Positions 35,466 through 44,946 of a DNA stretch of 64,000 nucleotides are shown in pieces. The position numbers and the translations under genes were made by a program. Where the stretch lies: positions 7,581,501 through 7,645,500 of the forward strand of contig OY743189.1 of the NCBI GenBank assembly GCA_963555705.1, in the 5' to 3' direction. Numbering within the stretch: position 1 is the stretch's first letter; each line of letters opens with the position of its first letter. The DNA is from Ligustrum vulgare. Lineage: Eukaryota; Streptophyta; Magnoliopsida; Lamiales; Oleaceae. The notes under the pieces were generated by a model. It was not told the DNA's origin and ran no database searches. It saw nothing but the letters and a program-made list of their open reading frames with translations.

Positions 35466-35938
35466 TAGGGGTGGGCATTATCCAACCGAAACCGTCCAAA
35501 CCGTCCGACCCAATCGGTTTGAGTCGGTTTTTTTATGGAAAATGGACTGAGTTCGGGTTATATTCAATTATTTTGGTCGGGTTGGGTAACAAACCCGACG
35601 CAGCCCAACCCAATTAAAAAAAAAAAAATTTGCCCATTTATTTAAATTTCGAAAATTCAAGCCCAACATTTGCAATGAAAATGAGTGTTTTCGTTACTTC
35701 TCATTTTTTTTTTTTGACGTCAACTTATTTAATTGGGTCAGTAAATAAAAATGGATGATTTTCAGATTTTTTTTCAATTTGGGCCAAAGCCCAAATCGTG
35801 AACCCAACCCAACCCGATCGAGACTTGGTTAGGTTGGGTTGGGTTGGGTTGAGTTTAAATAGGGTATTGGGTTGGGTTTATTTTTTACGAAATCGACTAA
35901 GTCGGGTTGGAGTTCAACCCGACCAACGCCCACCCTTG
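35466..35938. mobile_element. hAT-type MITE
   Basis: Terminal inverted repeats TAGGGGTGGGCA / CGCCCACCCTTG. A host duplication with one indel flanks them: TTGCAAG before 35466 and TTGCCAAG from 35939. Internally it has repeated GGGTTGGGTT / AACCCAACCC motifs, as in many plant hAT MITEs. No transposase; an ORF at 35798 is repeat-derived. Confidence 0.75.
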
Positions 35939-36490
35939 TTGCCAAGTGACGTATATGTCACTAATCGTGTAATTGACTTTTTTAGTAAAATCTACAAAAA
36001 GAACTTTATCGCACTATATTAAACCCAAAAAAAAAAAAAGAAGAACTAACAACAAGTATATAATACTTTAAAAAGAGGGATAATTGTACAAATTACTCAC
36101 TTTAGATGACAAAACTGATTTTTACTACCCAATTTTTTTTTTTGGAAAAATACTTCACCCTGTGCACACTTTCTTCTCCCAATTTTTATGTATGACAAAC
36201 GGCCATGTCAGTCGACCTCATCCACCACCACCACTGCCGACACTGACCTCACCCAGCACCACCACCACCGCCGGCGCCGATATCACCCTATCCCTCTACC
36301 CATCACTGCCGGGGCCACCTCCGATGATTATCACCTCACACCACAATCTCTGAACACCCTCACAACAATTTTCGCCGCACCACAACCACTACCACCGCCT
36401 GCACCCCCACAACACATAGATCTGCACACAACCAGGTCCACACACAACACCACCACCACCATGGTGTTTCCTAATAGGGGATGATTTGCA
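35939..36490. other. CACCAC-rich non-coding stretch
   Basis: From about 36200 to 36470 the DNA is rich in CACCACC and CCGCC, giving Thr/Pro/His frames without family resemblance. Confidence 0.45.
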
Positions 36491-36494
36491 GACA

Positions 36495-36922
36495 AATGAC
36501 GGCATGCTTTATCTCGTTTGCACCTCTCTTCACCACAAGCCGTTGTTGTGGATCTTTAACAAGTAGACGGGGGATATGATCCCGACTGGCATAACTAGTT
36601 ACGAGTGAGTCTGGAAATTTAAGCTGTTCCCCAACTACGTTGAAAAGGGTTGCTCGATTTCCCGAGCCCTTAAACGGGTTTTACCATAGAGTAGTTCGTG
36701 TAAGAAAATACCAAAAGTCCACCAATCCATTGCACTTCCATGGCCTTCTTCCTTGATGACTTCAGGGGCTAAGCATTCATGGATGCCAACAAATGACATG
36801 GACTGTGCAGTAGGTTCTGCAAATAGCTCAGGCAGCTTGTCGACAAACTTTGCTCTACTCGTGATTTTCCTGGACTTTTTTTTCTCTCTCTTTTTTGACC
36901 AAAAACTCGACAAAGGAGACAT
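36495..36922 (-). pseudogene. AGC protein kinase (D6PK/KIPK-like AGCVIII) fragment
   Basis: The minus strand encodes the C-terminal half of a plant AGCVIII kinase domain. It has a Lys-rich activation-loop insert, [20 protein letters not shown], then [30 protein letters not shown] (APE motif and subdomain IX Asp). After a frameshift near 36655 come [20 protein letters not shown] and [20 protein letters not shown]. The N-terminal lobe, the catalytic HRD and the DFG are absent, and the C-terminus is cut after the ANEIK block. These kinases phosphorylate PIN auxin carriers at the plasma membrane in the living gene; this fragment cannot. The Tyr of the family's THEYLAPE is Cys here. Probably a captured fragment. 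Confidence 0.8.
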
Positions 36923-36984
36923 TATGGTTGAATACAGGCTGAGGATTGAAAATTTGTATGTATCAAAGGTGTTTGATTTTATGT

Positions 36985-37345
36985 CTGAGAGAAAGTATCA
37001 TAAAATTTATAAAGTATCAAGTTGTGATCCTAAAAAAAATTGTCTAAAAACTGTTTGATTTTATGTCTGAAATAAAGTAACATAAAAATTTATAAAGTAT
37101 CAAACTGTGATACTAGAAAAAACTGAAAAGTATTATAAGTATCATACTGTGATACTAAAAAAAATTTAAAATATCATAAGTATCATATTATGATACTAAA
37201 AAAAATTGTAAAGTATCATAAATATCATACTTAAAAAATTGAAAAAGTATCATAAGTATCATATTGTAATACTAAAAAAATGAAAAAGTATCATAAGTAT
37301 CATACTGTGATACTAATATAGTTGAAAAGTATCATTAGTATTTTT
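36985..37345 (+). repeat. Tandem array with AGTATCATA...TGATACT hairpins
   Basis: Six to seven units of about 45-60 bases built on AAAGTATCATAAGTATCATA, then CTGTGATACTAAAAAAA. Each unit contains a short inverted repeat (AGTATCA / TGATACT) and could form a hairpin. It starts directly beside the kinase fragment. Confidence 0.75.
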
Positions 37346-37984
37346 CAGTTTTTACAATTTTATTATATGTAATTTTCAGATTTTATAAAATTGAAGTAAA
37401 TTTCAATTTGATCCCTAAAAGTAGGGTATTTTTGTGAGGAGCCCTCAAAAAGATTAAATGATATTGTTTATGTGGCATTAAATATGGAAGCAATTAAAAA
37501 AAGACGAAAAATTTAAAGTAACTAACACTTAAAAAATTGATAAATAATATTTAACACCAATCAAAATCTTAGAAAATGTTTAGAGAATCGTTGATTTTTT
37601 TCTGAATGTCGTCTATTTACGATTATGCTTTATTTTTCGGTATATATTAATAATCGTAATTATAAATGTTATAGTTTTTATTATTATTGACTTCAAATGT
37701 TATAATTCTAAAATTTTTAATTTTTTTTTTCTAAAAAATTATTTCTGTTCACAATAATAGTAATTATTTTGTTAATATTTTTACAAAATCGGCATGATTT
37801 AGTTTGAATAATTGAAAATATTAAAATTTTATTTTCAAAGCTAACGACAACATATGCCAAACGAAGCATATATGTGACAACAACGTGAGGGAAAGCATAA
37901 ACTTGAACATATAGAAAATTAACACGAAATTGTAGATTGACGTAGACAACGACCTAATAATCACCCAAATCAGTGGTGGATCTC
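37346..37984. other. Unassigned AT-rich stretch
   Basis: No gene recognised; 37820-37980 may be more of the adjacent PIF/Harbinger remnant, too decayed to read. Confidence 0.4.
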
Positions 37985-38315
37985 CCAATGTCGTCAAACA
38001 ATTGAGAAATGACCCTGGGGTGGGTCTCCCGATATTCGCAATTGTAGCAGGACTAGCTCCTTTTTTTGGAACAAGCATGTGTTAAAAAGAAATAATGACA
38101 TTGTGCATTATTATGCATAACATGATTATTGAAGATGAACCTGATCTTGCGTCATCAATTCAAGATAATGTTGAATCACCAATTTCAGAAGTTGAGATAG
38201 TTGGTGATGAAGACTCTCGTTCTCAGGAATTTCTAGCTCGACACAGACAAATTAGAAATAGCGACGTTCATTAAATACGCACTTCGAAATACCTTAATTA
38301 AGCATTTGTGAGGAA
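37985..38315 (+). pseudogene. PIF/Harbinger transposase C-terminal fragment
   Basis: Across small frame changes the plus strand gives FAIVAGLAP, then NKHVLK, EIMTLCIIMHNMIIEDE-like residues and RHRQIRNSDVH...LRN, which matches the C-terminal end of plant Harbinger/ALP1-like nucleases. The DDE core is missing and the frame is interrupted by several small shifts and stops. No ends or TSD seen. Confidence 0.6.
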
Positions 38316-39100
38316 TATACTTATTCTGAAAATTAATTTTCGTCCATTATCGATTACATCTTTTAATTTAGGGAATTAATTTGTGACTACTGTGTGTATT
38401 TTGTTGTTTAACATCGATTCATTCTACACATTAGCTATTAATTTAAATTAAAGTCATTAATTAACGAATTTATAATCAAGATAAAAATATTTAAAAATTA
38501 TAATAAAAATAAGTACTATTCATTTGATCCCAAATTATTGGAGAAAAATTTGAATCTACTTCAAATTTAAATTTGAGGTCACGATTACCCCAAATTTGAG
38601 TAAACTGTTGAAGATGTCTTAACACACCTCAACAGTAAACACTTTGGCTTTACATATCCTCTATCTCATATGACACCACCAGCAAATTATTTGACCAATT
38701 CAAATTGAACTGATGAACTAGAAAATTAAAACTACGAAATACAAATACAATCAAACCTAATCAACTAGAAGTAGGCCCGTACGTAACCTATTCATAATTC
38801 TTATCTTAGGCTATAGATATACATACACGTTTCACATGTTATGATTTTATATACGTAAATAGTTAGACTAAACAACATACCGTGAGCAAATGATTCAAGT
38901 AATTTTTTTTAGTTTGTTTGACATAGCTTATATGAAATTAGTTTTTTCTCAAAATTAAATTTTAACTAAGATAATTTTTTACATGGACTAATAATTTCCC
39001 CATATCTTTTTACCATGAATTCTAACAAAAAAAAATTGCATTTTTGACTTCTAGTAATTTCTCAAAAACAAAAATTTTACACCCTTAAACAAGTTTGTTA
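38316..39100. other. Unassigned AT-rich stretch
   Basis: Nothing recognised. It ends in the triplet TTA (39098-39100) that is the left target-site duplication of the next element. Confidence 0.4.
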
Positions 39101-39117
39101 CACTACAAGAAAAAATG

Positions 39118-39441
39118 TCTTTTGCAACATGCAAACGGCAACATTCGTTAATTGAATGTTGCTAAATGTGGTCTATCGCAACACTCAGTGGTTGCATGTT
39201 GCTATTGATCCATTTATTTGACCTTTAACAACATTCAGCAATTGAATGTTGCTAATAATAGCCTTTTGCAGCGTTCGCATGAATGTTGCAAAAGGGTACC
39301 CTTTGGCAACGCTCGTTGCGCGTTGCGAAAGGGTACCCTTTCGCAACGAGTGTTGCCAAATGGTACCTTTCGCAACATTCAGACGAACGTTGCAAAAGGG
39401 TACCCTTTTGCAACGTTCGTTGCGCGTTGCGAAAGGGTAAT
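39118..39441. repeat. Left subterminal repeats of the Pack-CACTA
   Basis: Many direct and inverted copies of GCAACATTC, AACGTTGC and GTTGCGAAAGGGTACC. Several frames stay open here only because of the repeats. Confidence 0.85.
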
Positions 39442-39454
39442 GGCTTAATTGGGA

Positions 39455-39758
39455 CAAAATTTCATAGTACCTAAAATTGGAGGACTAAATTGCAAATTCC
39501 TAAAGTTAAAACCTAACCTTATCTCTCTGCCCTCACTCCCACAGCCTCAATCCCGCTCCCAACCTCTTCTCCCCTCCTCCTTCTCTCCTATCCTTCTAGC
39601 CATCACCACCCAACGCCGTCGCCACCCAACAATGTTGACCACCAACCACGCCACCACCAAACACCGGTAAGCCCTTCCCTCCCCTCTGCATCCTTCCCCT
39701 GCGAACCACACACACAAAGTTGCGCACGCACACACACACAGTCGTACACTCACACGCG

Positions 39759-39790
<32 letters not shown>

Positions 39791-39960
39791 TAATATCTTG
39801 TATATTATGTTTGTATATTTCAGAGTTTGATTTAGTTTAGAATTCAAATTTTTAATTGTAAATTTCAATTTTTTGTGCAATAAACATGTTATTTGTATGT
39901 ATAATTGATGTATGTGTAAATATATTTTAGATTTTTGGAGAGAGGGGAAAGTGGTATTGT
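39455..39960 (+). repeat. Segment related to the family-X LTR leader
   Basis: Shares with X1 (4720-5200) and X2 (48360-48900) the AGGACTAAATTGCAAATT block, a CT-rich then CACC-rich leader, CGGTAAG, a CACACA run and a following ATTTCAGA..TTTAG block. Confidence 0.6.
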
Positions 39961-39965
39961 GAAAA

Positions 39966-40065
39966 ATGAAGAATTGGGTTTTCGCTGTGCTTTTTTACTT
40001 AGCATTTTGCGTGAGGATTGAAGCTTTCAAGTTCCATAAAACCCAACAAACTGAGAGAATATCAG
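39966..40065 (+). pseudogene. Captured first exon, IRX10-type GT47 xylosyltransferase
   Basis: The ATG at 39966 opens a 33-codon exon with a hydrophobic signal peptide or anchor (WVFAVLFYLAFCV), then FKFHKTQQTERISG split by a GT donor (ATCAG|GTAAG at 40065/40066). IRX10 and IRX10L, which extend the xylan backbone in the Golgi, start with a signal segment followed by a TERI-(S/E)-G block. The junction after that block suits the known gene layout as I remember it. The downstream exons are not present, so only the exon and part of the first intron appear to have been taken. The match rests on a short stretch; another secreted-protein exon is possible. Confidence 0.55.
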
Positions 40066-41689
40066 GTAAGAATAATTATGTAATTTATGTTCATTTCAAC
40101 TCGTTGAGATTTCACCTATTAGATGTTGATTTAGCGGAAATCTTAATGGTTTATTGGATTTATTTTCTTGATTTGTGAAACCTGGGAAGTTGCCATTGAG
40201 AATTTCTTTTCAAGTCTGGGTGATCAAGGTATGACTTTTTAAACCTGCCTAGAGATCTTTTATGACTGATTCATCTGTGCTTCATGAAACCTTTTGAATT
40301 AGTTTAACACAGTATAAAGAAAACTGATGGCCATACATTTAGCATTGCATGTGGTTCGAAATCAAATTGCATCTATTTCTCTTCTATAATTGCTAAATAA
40401 TCTATACTTATTTGGTTGCTTTTCTTTTTCCATATGAATTGTTAGACTGGGTATCCTTTGCTTGTTATGTATGAACACTTTTTACTCATGCACGAGTTGC
40501 CAGCTTATCAGTTTCCATCTGGTGAGTGTTTTTGCTGCAAGTGGCAGTGTTTGCGGAAGAAATATAAGGAAATACTTTTTTTTGTTAATAAAAAAAGAAA
40601 GTAAAGTTCACCAAAGATAATTAGAAAGAATTATGAATAAAAGCTCATGTATGTGGTGAGCCCTGCCAAAATTAAAGAGGGAGAACATAAATAAGAAACC
40701 AACGTTCAAAAGAACTCATTAATATGTGCATGTTGATGTCCTGTTATCAGAATTTAGTTATTTACATCTTTTTTTCCCCCCCACAAAAACATGTGCATGG
40801 AGGACTGGTGTGATATAAATATCTTCCCTTTTCAGTTTCCTCTATCTCAAATGCACACGTACTTATATTAGTATATGTATATATGAGATATACATGCATG
40901 TCTATATTTGCATGTATATGCAGAAAACTACCTGACGAGAAGGAGAAGAGACATTTGCATTCTTCATCATAAATATATTTTACCTGGGGTTTGCTTATGA
41001 ACAAATTTTGCACTCCCAGATTTCTTAATACTTATCTTCCAAAATGACTAAAAAAAATTGGGAAAAAAGACGTAGCATAATCATTTCCATTTCCATCTGT
41101 AATTTTTGAAAGCAGAAGAATAATTGGGAATATTATTATATCACTATAAGATTGCACCTGTGATTAGCATTTAATTGCTGAATTCTGTAACTTAAGATGT
41201 GCAAAAAAGATATCTCGTGACAGGCCACCTGTGAAAAACAAACTAAATATTGGGAATGTCGCAAACGTGTGTGCATATAGACACACGGTAGCATGTTTTC
41301 TTTCAAACCCTATTAGATTAATATAGGTAATATATGCATGTAAAATTGTAATTTTTAAATTTCCAGAAATTGTCCTGCCAAAACAGAGATTATTTTGCAT
41401 CTACAGGCACCAGAGACTAGTTAGCATACGTTTCTTTTAATGCTAATTGCCTCTGACAATGTTTTTATGCCATGGATTCAGGTCATACGTTATTCTTCTC
41501 TTACCTCTGCAGTTGCTGAGTGTATAGATCCTGACTATACATGGGTGGAGCAATGGTAAATGTCCATGAACTATTCTAACGGTTGACGAACATTAAATTA
41601 CTCTAAAGAGATTTTCAATTTAGAAGTAAGATAATTTGACATGGAAACTCGGTCACATTATTTCAATGAAAATATCTCTTCAATTTTAG

Positions 41690-42557
41690 GGTTGACCGTG
41701 CTGGTCTCAGAGAAAGAATTTACTTCAAACCAGAGGAGGTAAAAGCGGCAATTGTTACTTGTGGAGGACTATGTCCCGACCTTAATGATGTCATCAGATA
41801 GGTTTCTTCTCGACATTAATGATTTTATCGTTTTATATATCTTTCTCTATATTACCCTTACTCTTGTCTCTCTGCAACTTAAGTGGAAAAGACTCCACTA
41901 ATTTATTTTCCAAACTATCTACATTGGAAAAATGATCTGAACTGTGGACTCTGAAAGATGCGTAATTACTAAATAGCATATGCATATCTTCTCAAATTGT
42001 TAGGTTGCCTCAGTCGTGCAAGTACGTCTTGAGTTGATTCCCTGAATTGTATAATGTAAAATGTGTGTATCCCTTATCTGTCTGCCTCTCTTTGTCAACA
42101 CGTGATATGGCATGACCATTACCTTGTCACCCTAGCACTTTAGATTTTGGTCTGTAAATTGTCCCTACTGATATAAAACGTACCCCAAAAGCTCAAATAA
42201 GCTTATTGGTTATTATATTTGCAGGATAATAGTTATAATTTTTTTTTTATTATTTTATTATTTATTTTTTTAACTCACTGCCCTTATTAGTTATCCTGGA
42301 AAGTGGTTCAAAAGGTCCATCTCTCCGGTGGAAGCTTGTTAGGAGTGTCACATGGAGGGCCTTCAGTTAGTGAAATTGTTGACAGTATGGAGGTAACACC
42401 CCCTTTTTTCTCTTTTCTTTGTCATATAAAAATAGTTTAGCAAGGTGTGTTTGTTTGATATGCCATTAGTTATTGATGTCAGGAAAGAGGGATTAACATG
42501 CTCTTTGTGCTGGGTGGAAATGGAACACATGCTGGGGCCAATGCAATACATGAAAAG
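41690..42557 (+). pseudogene. Captured ATP-dependent 6-phosphofructokinase (PFK) exons
   Basis: Three exons with AG and GT borders can be read: 41690-41801 ([26 protein letters not shown]), 42291-42392 (KVVQKVHLSGGSLLGVSHGG, SEIVDSME) and 42483-42557 (ERGINMLFVLGGNGTHAGAN). They match the ATP-binding half of plant PFK, the glycolytic enzyme that makes fructose 1,6-bisphosphate; FKPEEVKAA suggests the PFK4/5-like clade. Damage: the Gly after GGLCP is Asp, the exon-ending CAG codon is now TAG at 41799-41801, and the exon that should join the first two blocks (IVFTLEIYG region in the family) was not found. Catalytic C-terminal parts are absent. Introns are retained, so capture was at the DNA level. 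Confidence 0.85.
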
Positions 42558-42959
42558 GTTAAGACTATGGCCTTTGTACTCCACTTTGCTATATGTTTTG
42601 CTCTCATTTAATATTCATTCTATCATTATCCTTGCAAGGACTTGCAAGGTTAGTGCGTCATTTGATTTAAATAATGACATATGAATTTGATTTTGAAAAT
42701 GTGACATTTGAATTTTGAATTTGGCTATGATCTACACTTTCTTAGGAGCTGATATCTCCAATTTTATTTCTTAATTTGAATCTATATGTGCACATAATTG
42801 ATAATATCTTTGAGTTGTTCAGTATTGGATAATATCTATGTATATGATGGACAAAGCATAGCTGCAATTATCAAGGTTATCATTTGAAATTAGATCATCT
42901 ATTAATCTAGTTACGAAATGATTTGGTTGTGATGAGTATTGATTCTAGATTATTGTTGG

Positions 42960-43190
42960 GGATGGATTTTGGATTGACTTGATTGTAGTTTGATGATGAA
43001 TTAGTTTTTAGTTTGATCTTTTAAAGTATTATGGTAGTTGTGATATCCACCTACAGGTTGGCCAAGTTCAATTTATAGGGGAGATTCTATCCAAATTTCT
43101 GTAAAGTTTTACAATAGAAAATGATAATTTTAATATTTAGTATGATTTATTTCTACATTTTTTGCATTCAGTGCAGTTGGAGTCCTGATG
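42960..43190 (+). repeat. Segment related to the family-X LTR 3' part
   Basis: GATATCCACCTACAGGTTGG, CCAAGTT and TATAGGGGAGATTCT with CTGTAAAGTTTTA align with GATGTCCCTCTACATGTTGG, ATAGAGGAGA and TTTGTAAAATTTT of X1 (14448) and X2 (50779). Confidence 0.55.
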
Positions 43191-43636
43191 ATTAGACTTT
43201 TATAATGTTTTTGCAGGTAAAAGTCAATTTTGTAGTTCTCTCACAAGATGGTTTGTCATGAGCATAGTTCGAGCTAAACTTCAGAAGCCAGGGAAGTACT
43301 CATCTTCAATGATGATTCGTGTTGAAAATGGTTATAGTAGCTTCTTTTTGTATGGTTGTTGGTCTGCTAGAGATACTATTGCAATTTAGAGGGATAGTAA
43401 ATATCAAACTTTAGATGTGCAATCAAATAGGTGAAAAACTTTTATTGCAGATTTTGTTTTAATGTAGGAGAACAAAATACCATAATTTTTGTTAAGTATT
43501 TATTTTGAATAATTGATTTATTTTTATAACACGCGTATTTCATATATTATATATTACATATATGTTTGAGAAATTTGTTGGTTATTAGTGGAATTATCTC
43601 TATTGATTTACAAAAATTAAAAAAAAAAATGTTAAA

Positions 43637-44000
43637 GATCAACGGCAACGCGCAAAGAGTGTTGCCAAAAGTATCAACGGTAACGCGCAATGAGTGTTGC
43701 CAAAAGTATCAACGGCAACGCGCAATGAGTGTTGCCAAAAATATCTACCGCAACACGCAAAGAACGTTGCTAAAGGTCTACCGCAACATACAATGAACGT
43801 TGCCAAAAGTATAATCGGCAACGCGCAATGAATGTTGCCAAAGGTCTACGGCAACGCGCAGTGAACGTTGCCAAAGGTCTACCGCAACACGCAATGAACG
43901 TTGCCGTATCCTTTCCCTCTACGGCAACACTGCGATTTGCAACATGCACATGAACGTTGCAAAAGGCCTACGACAATATTTTTTGCGCGTTGCCGTAGGC
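43637..44000. repeat. Right subterminal repeat array of the Pack-CACTA
   Basis: About eight to nine units of ~35 bases built on CAACGGCAACGCGCAA, then TGAGTGTTGCCAAAAGTAT. Units near the terminus vary to CTACCGCAACACGCAATGAA. Confidence 0.85.
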
Positions 44001-44016
44001 TGTTTTTGTTGTAGTG

Positions 44017-44946
44017 TTACTATGAAGTTTCTATTAGTAAAATGTTTGGTTGTTCCTTCCAAACCAAAGTGATACAAGAATAAGTAATTAGATTTTCGGA
44101 GAATGGTAGCCAATATTGGAAGGGCGATTATTTTCACCGCATAATTTGTACAACGAGTCTTTATTCTTTAATTACTAATGCAATTTAATCCTCAACTTTT
44201 ATCATAATATTCTTATTCTCAACTTTTCGTTAATTAAAATAATTTCTTCCAAAAATCCATTAGTAGGTCGTTAAAGGACTTATTTCGCCATCATATTATT
44301 AAATTGATAATAAATAGAGAATAGATAAATACCTTACTTATTTATTTATTTATTTTCCCTAAATTCAAGTTCATCTTTAAGAAAATGTAAAAGATACAAT
44401 GTATTGTATTTAGTGAAACACTGAATAATAAGAATTCAACAAAGAAAAAGAAATGAGTATAGAAATGCAATTGTTCATAATTGGCTCAACAGTTGCAACC
44501 CAGATTTGTAGAATTCAGAATTGGAAGGCCCAACTTGCAAGCTGGTGGACTTCACCTCAAAGTATAAAACCCAGGCCCATATCACGTAACCAAAACACGT
44601 TTTCTTGTTACAACAGAATCAGTTTCTGGCCGTTAGATCTAACCACCTGGAGCATCTAAAGCCGTTGGATAAAAGTACCCTATTAGAAGCTAAAGATCAA
44701 TCTAGATGCATTATTGAAGCCTGATATTTTCTGTCTTTTCGTTTTCTCCGAGGCAATTTTTCATCTTCTTCTCTCAAACTCTCTGATTCTAGAAGAATTG
44801 CTGTGTGATCTTTCTTCCCTTTGTAAACCTTTGTGATTTGTATGAGAGAATACTTTGTGGTTGTATATTCGTTATTTTGAGAGAAATTTTCATACACAGT
44901 TTGTCTGCAAAACTCAGTTTGAGTTACTATGTGATCTTTGTGAGTT
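44017..44946 (+). other. Stretch with a possible truncated LTR promoter
   Basis: From about 44400 to 44946 the DNA has LTR features: AGTATAAAACCCAGGCCC as TATA box, then a CT-rich leader (TCTTTCTTCCCTTTG, CTTCTTCTCTC) and an end at GTTTGTTACA. The end is joined directly to CACTA element C at about 44947. No coding region. The first 380 bases show nothing. Confidence 0.35.

Larger units (their letters stand above)
39101..44016. mobile_element. Non-autonomous CACTA element carrying host gene fragments (Pack-CACTA)
   Basis: Ends CACTACAAGAAAAA (39101) and TGTTTTTGTTGTAGTG (to 44016) are inverted CACTA termini, flanked by a perfect 3-bp duplication, TTA at 39098-39100 and 44017-44019. Both ends carry dense GCAACGTTGC-type subterminal repeats. 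There is no tnp2 or second gene. Instead the interior has an exon resembling exon 1 of an IRX10-type GT47 gene (39966-40065), three PFK exons (41690-42557), and two segments related to LTR family X (39455-39960 and about 42960-43190). It would need transposase from another CACTA family member; its terminal sequence differs from that of element A. Confidence 0.9.

Noticed and set aside
36555..36600. Hairpin GGGATATGATCCC followed ten bases later by CTAGT, resembling a Helitron 3' end
   Set aside because: The same bases read on the minus strand continue the AGC kinase coding sequence ([16 protein letters not shown]), so the resemblance is coincidental.
36985..37345. CRISPR-like repeat-spacer pattern
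   Set aside because: Units are directly tandem with no unique spacers, in a plant nuclear context.
39185..39474. Several overlapping frames with VAKGYPFAT-like repeats
   Set aside because: All come from the CACTA subterminal repeats read in different frames.
43566..43821. Repeat-containing frames on both strands (NAQRVLPKV-like)
   Set aside because: Right subterminal array of the Pack-CACTA, not a protein.
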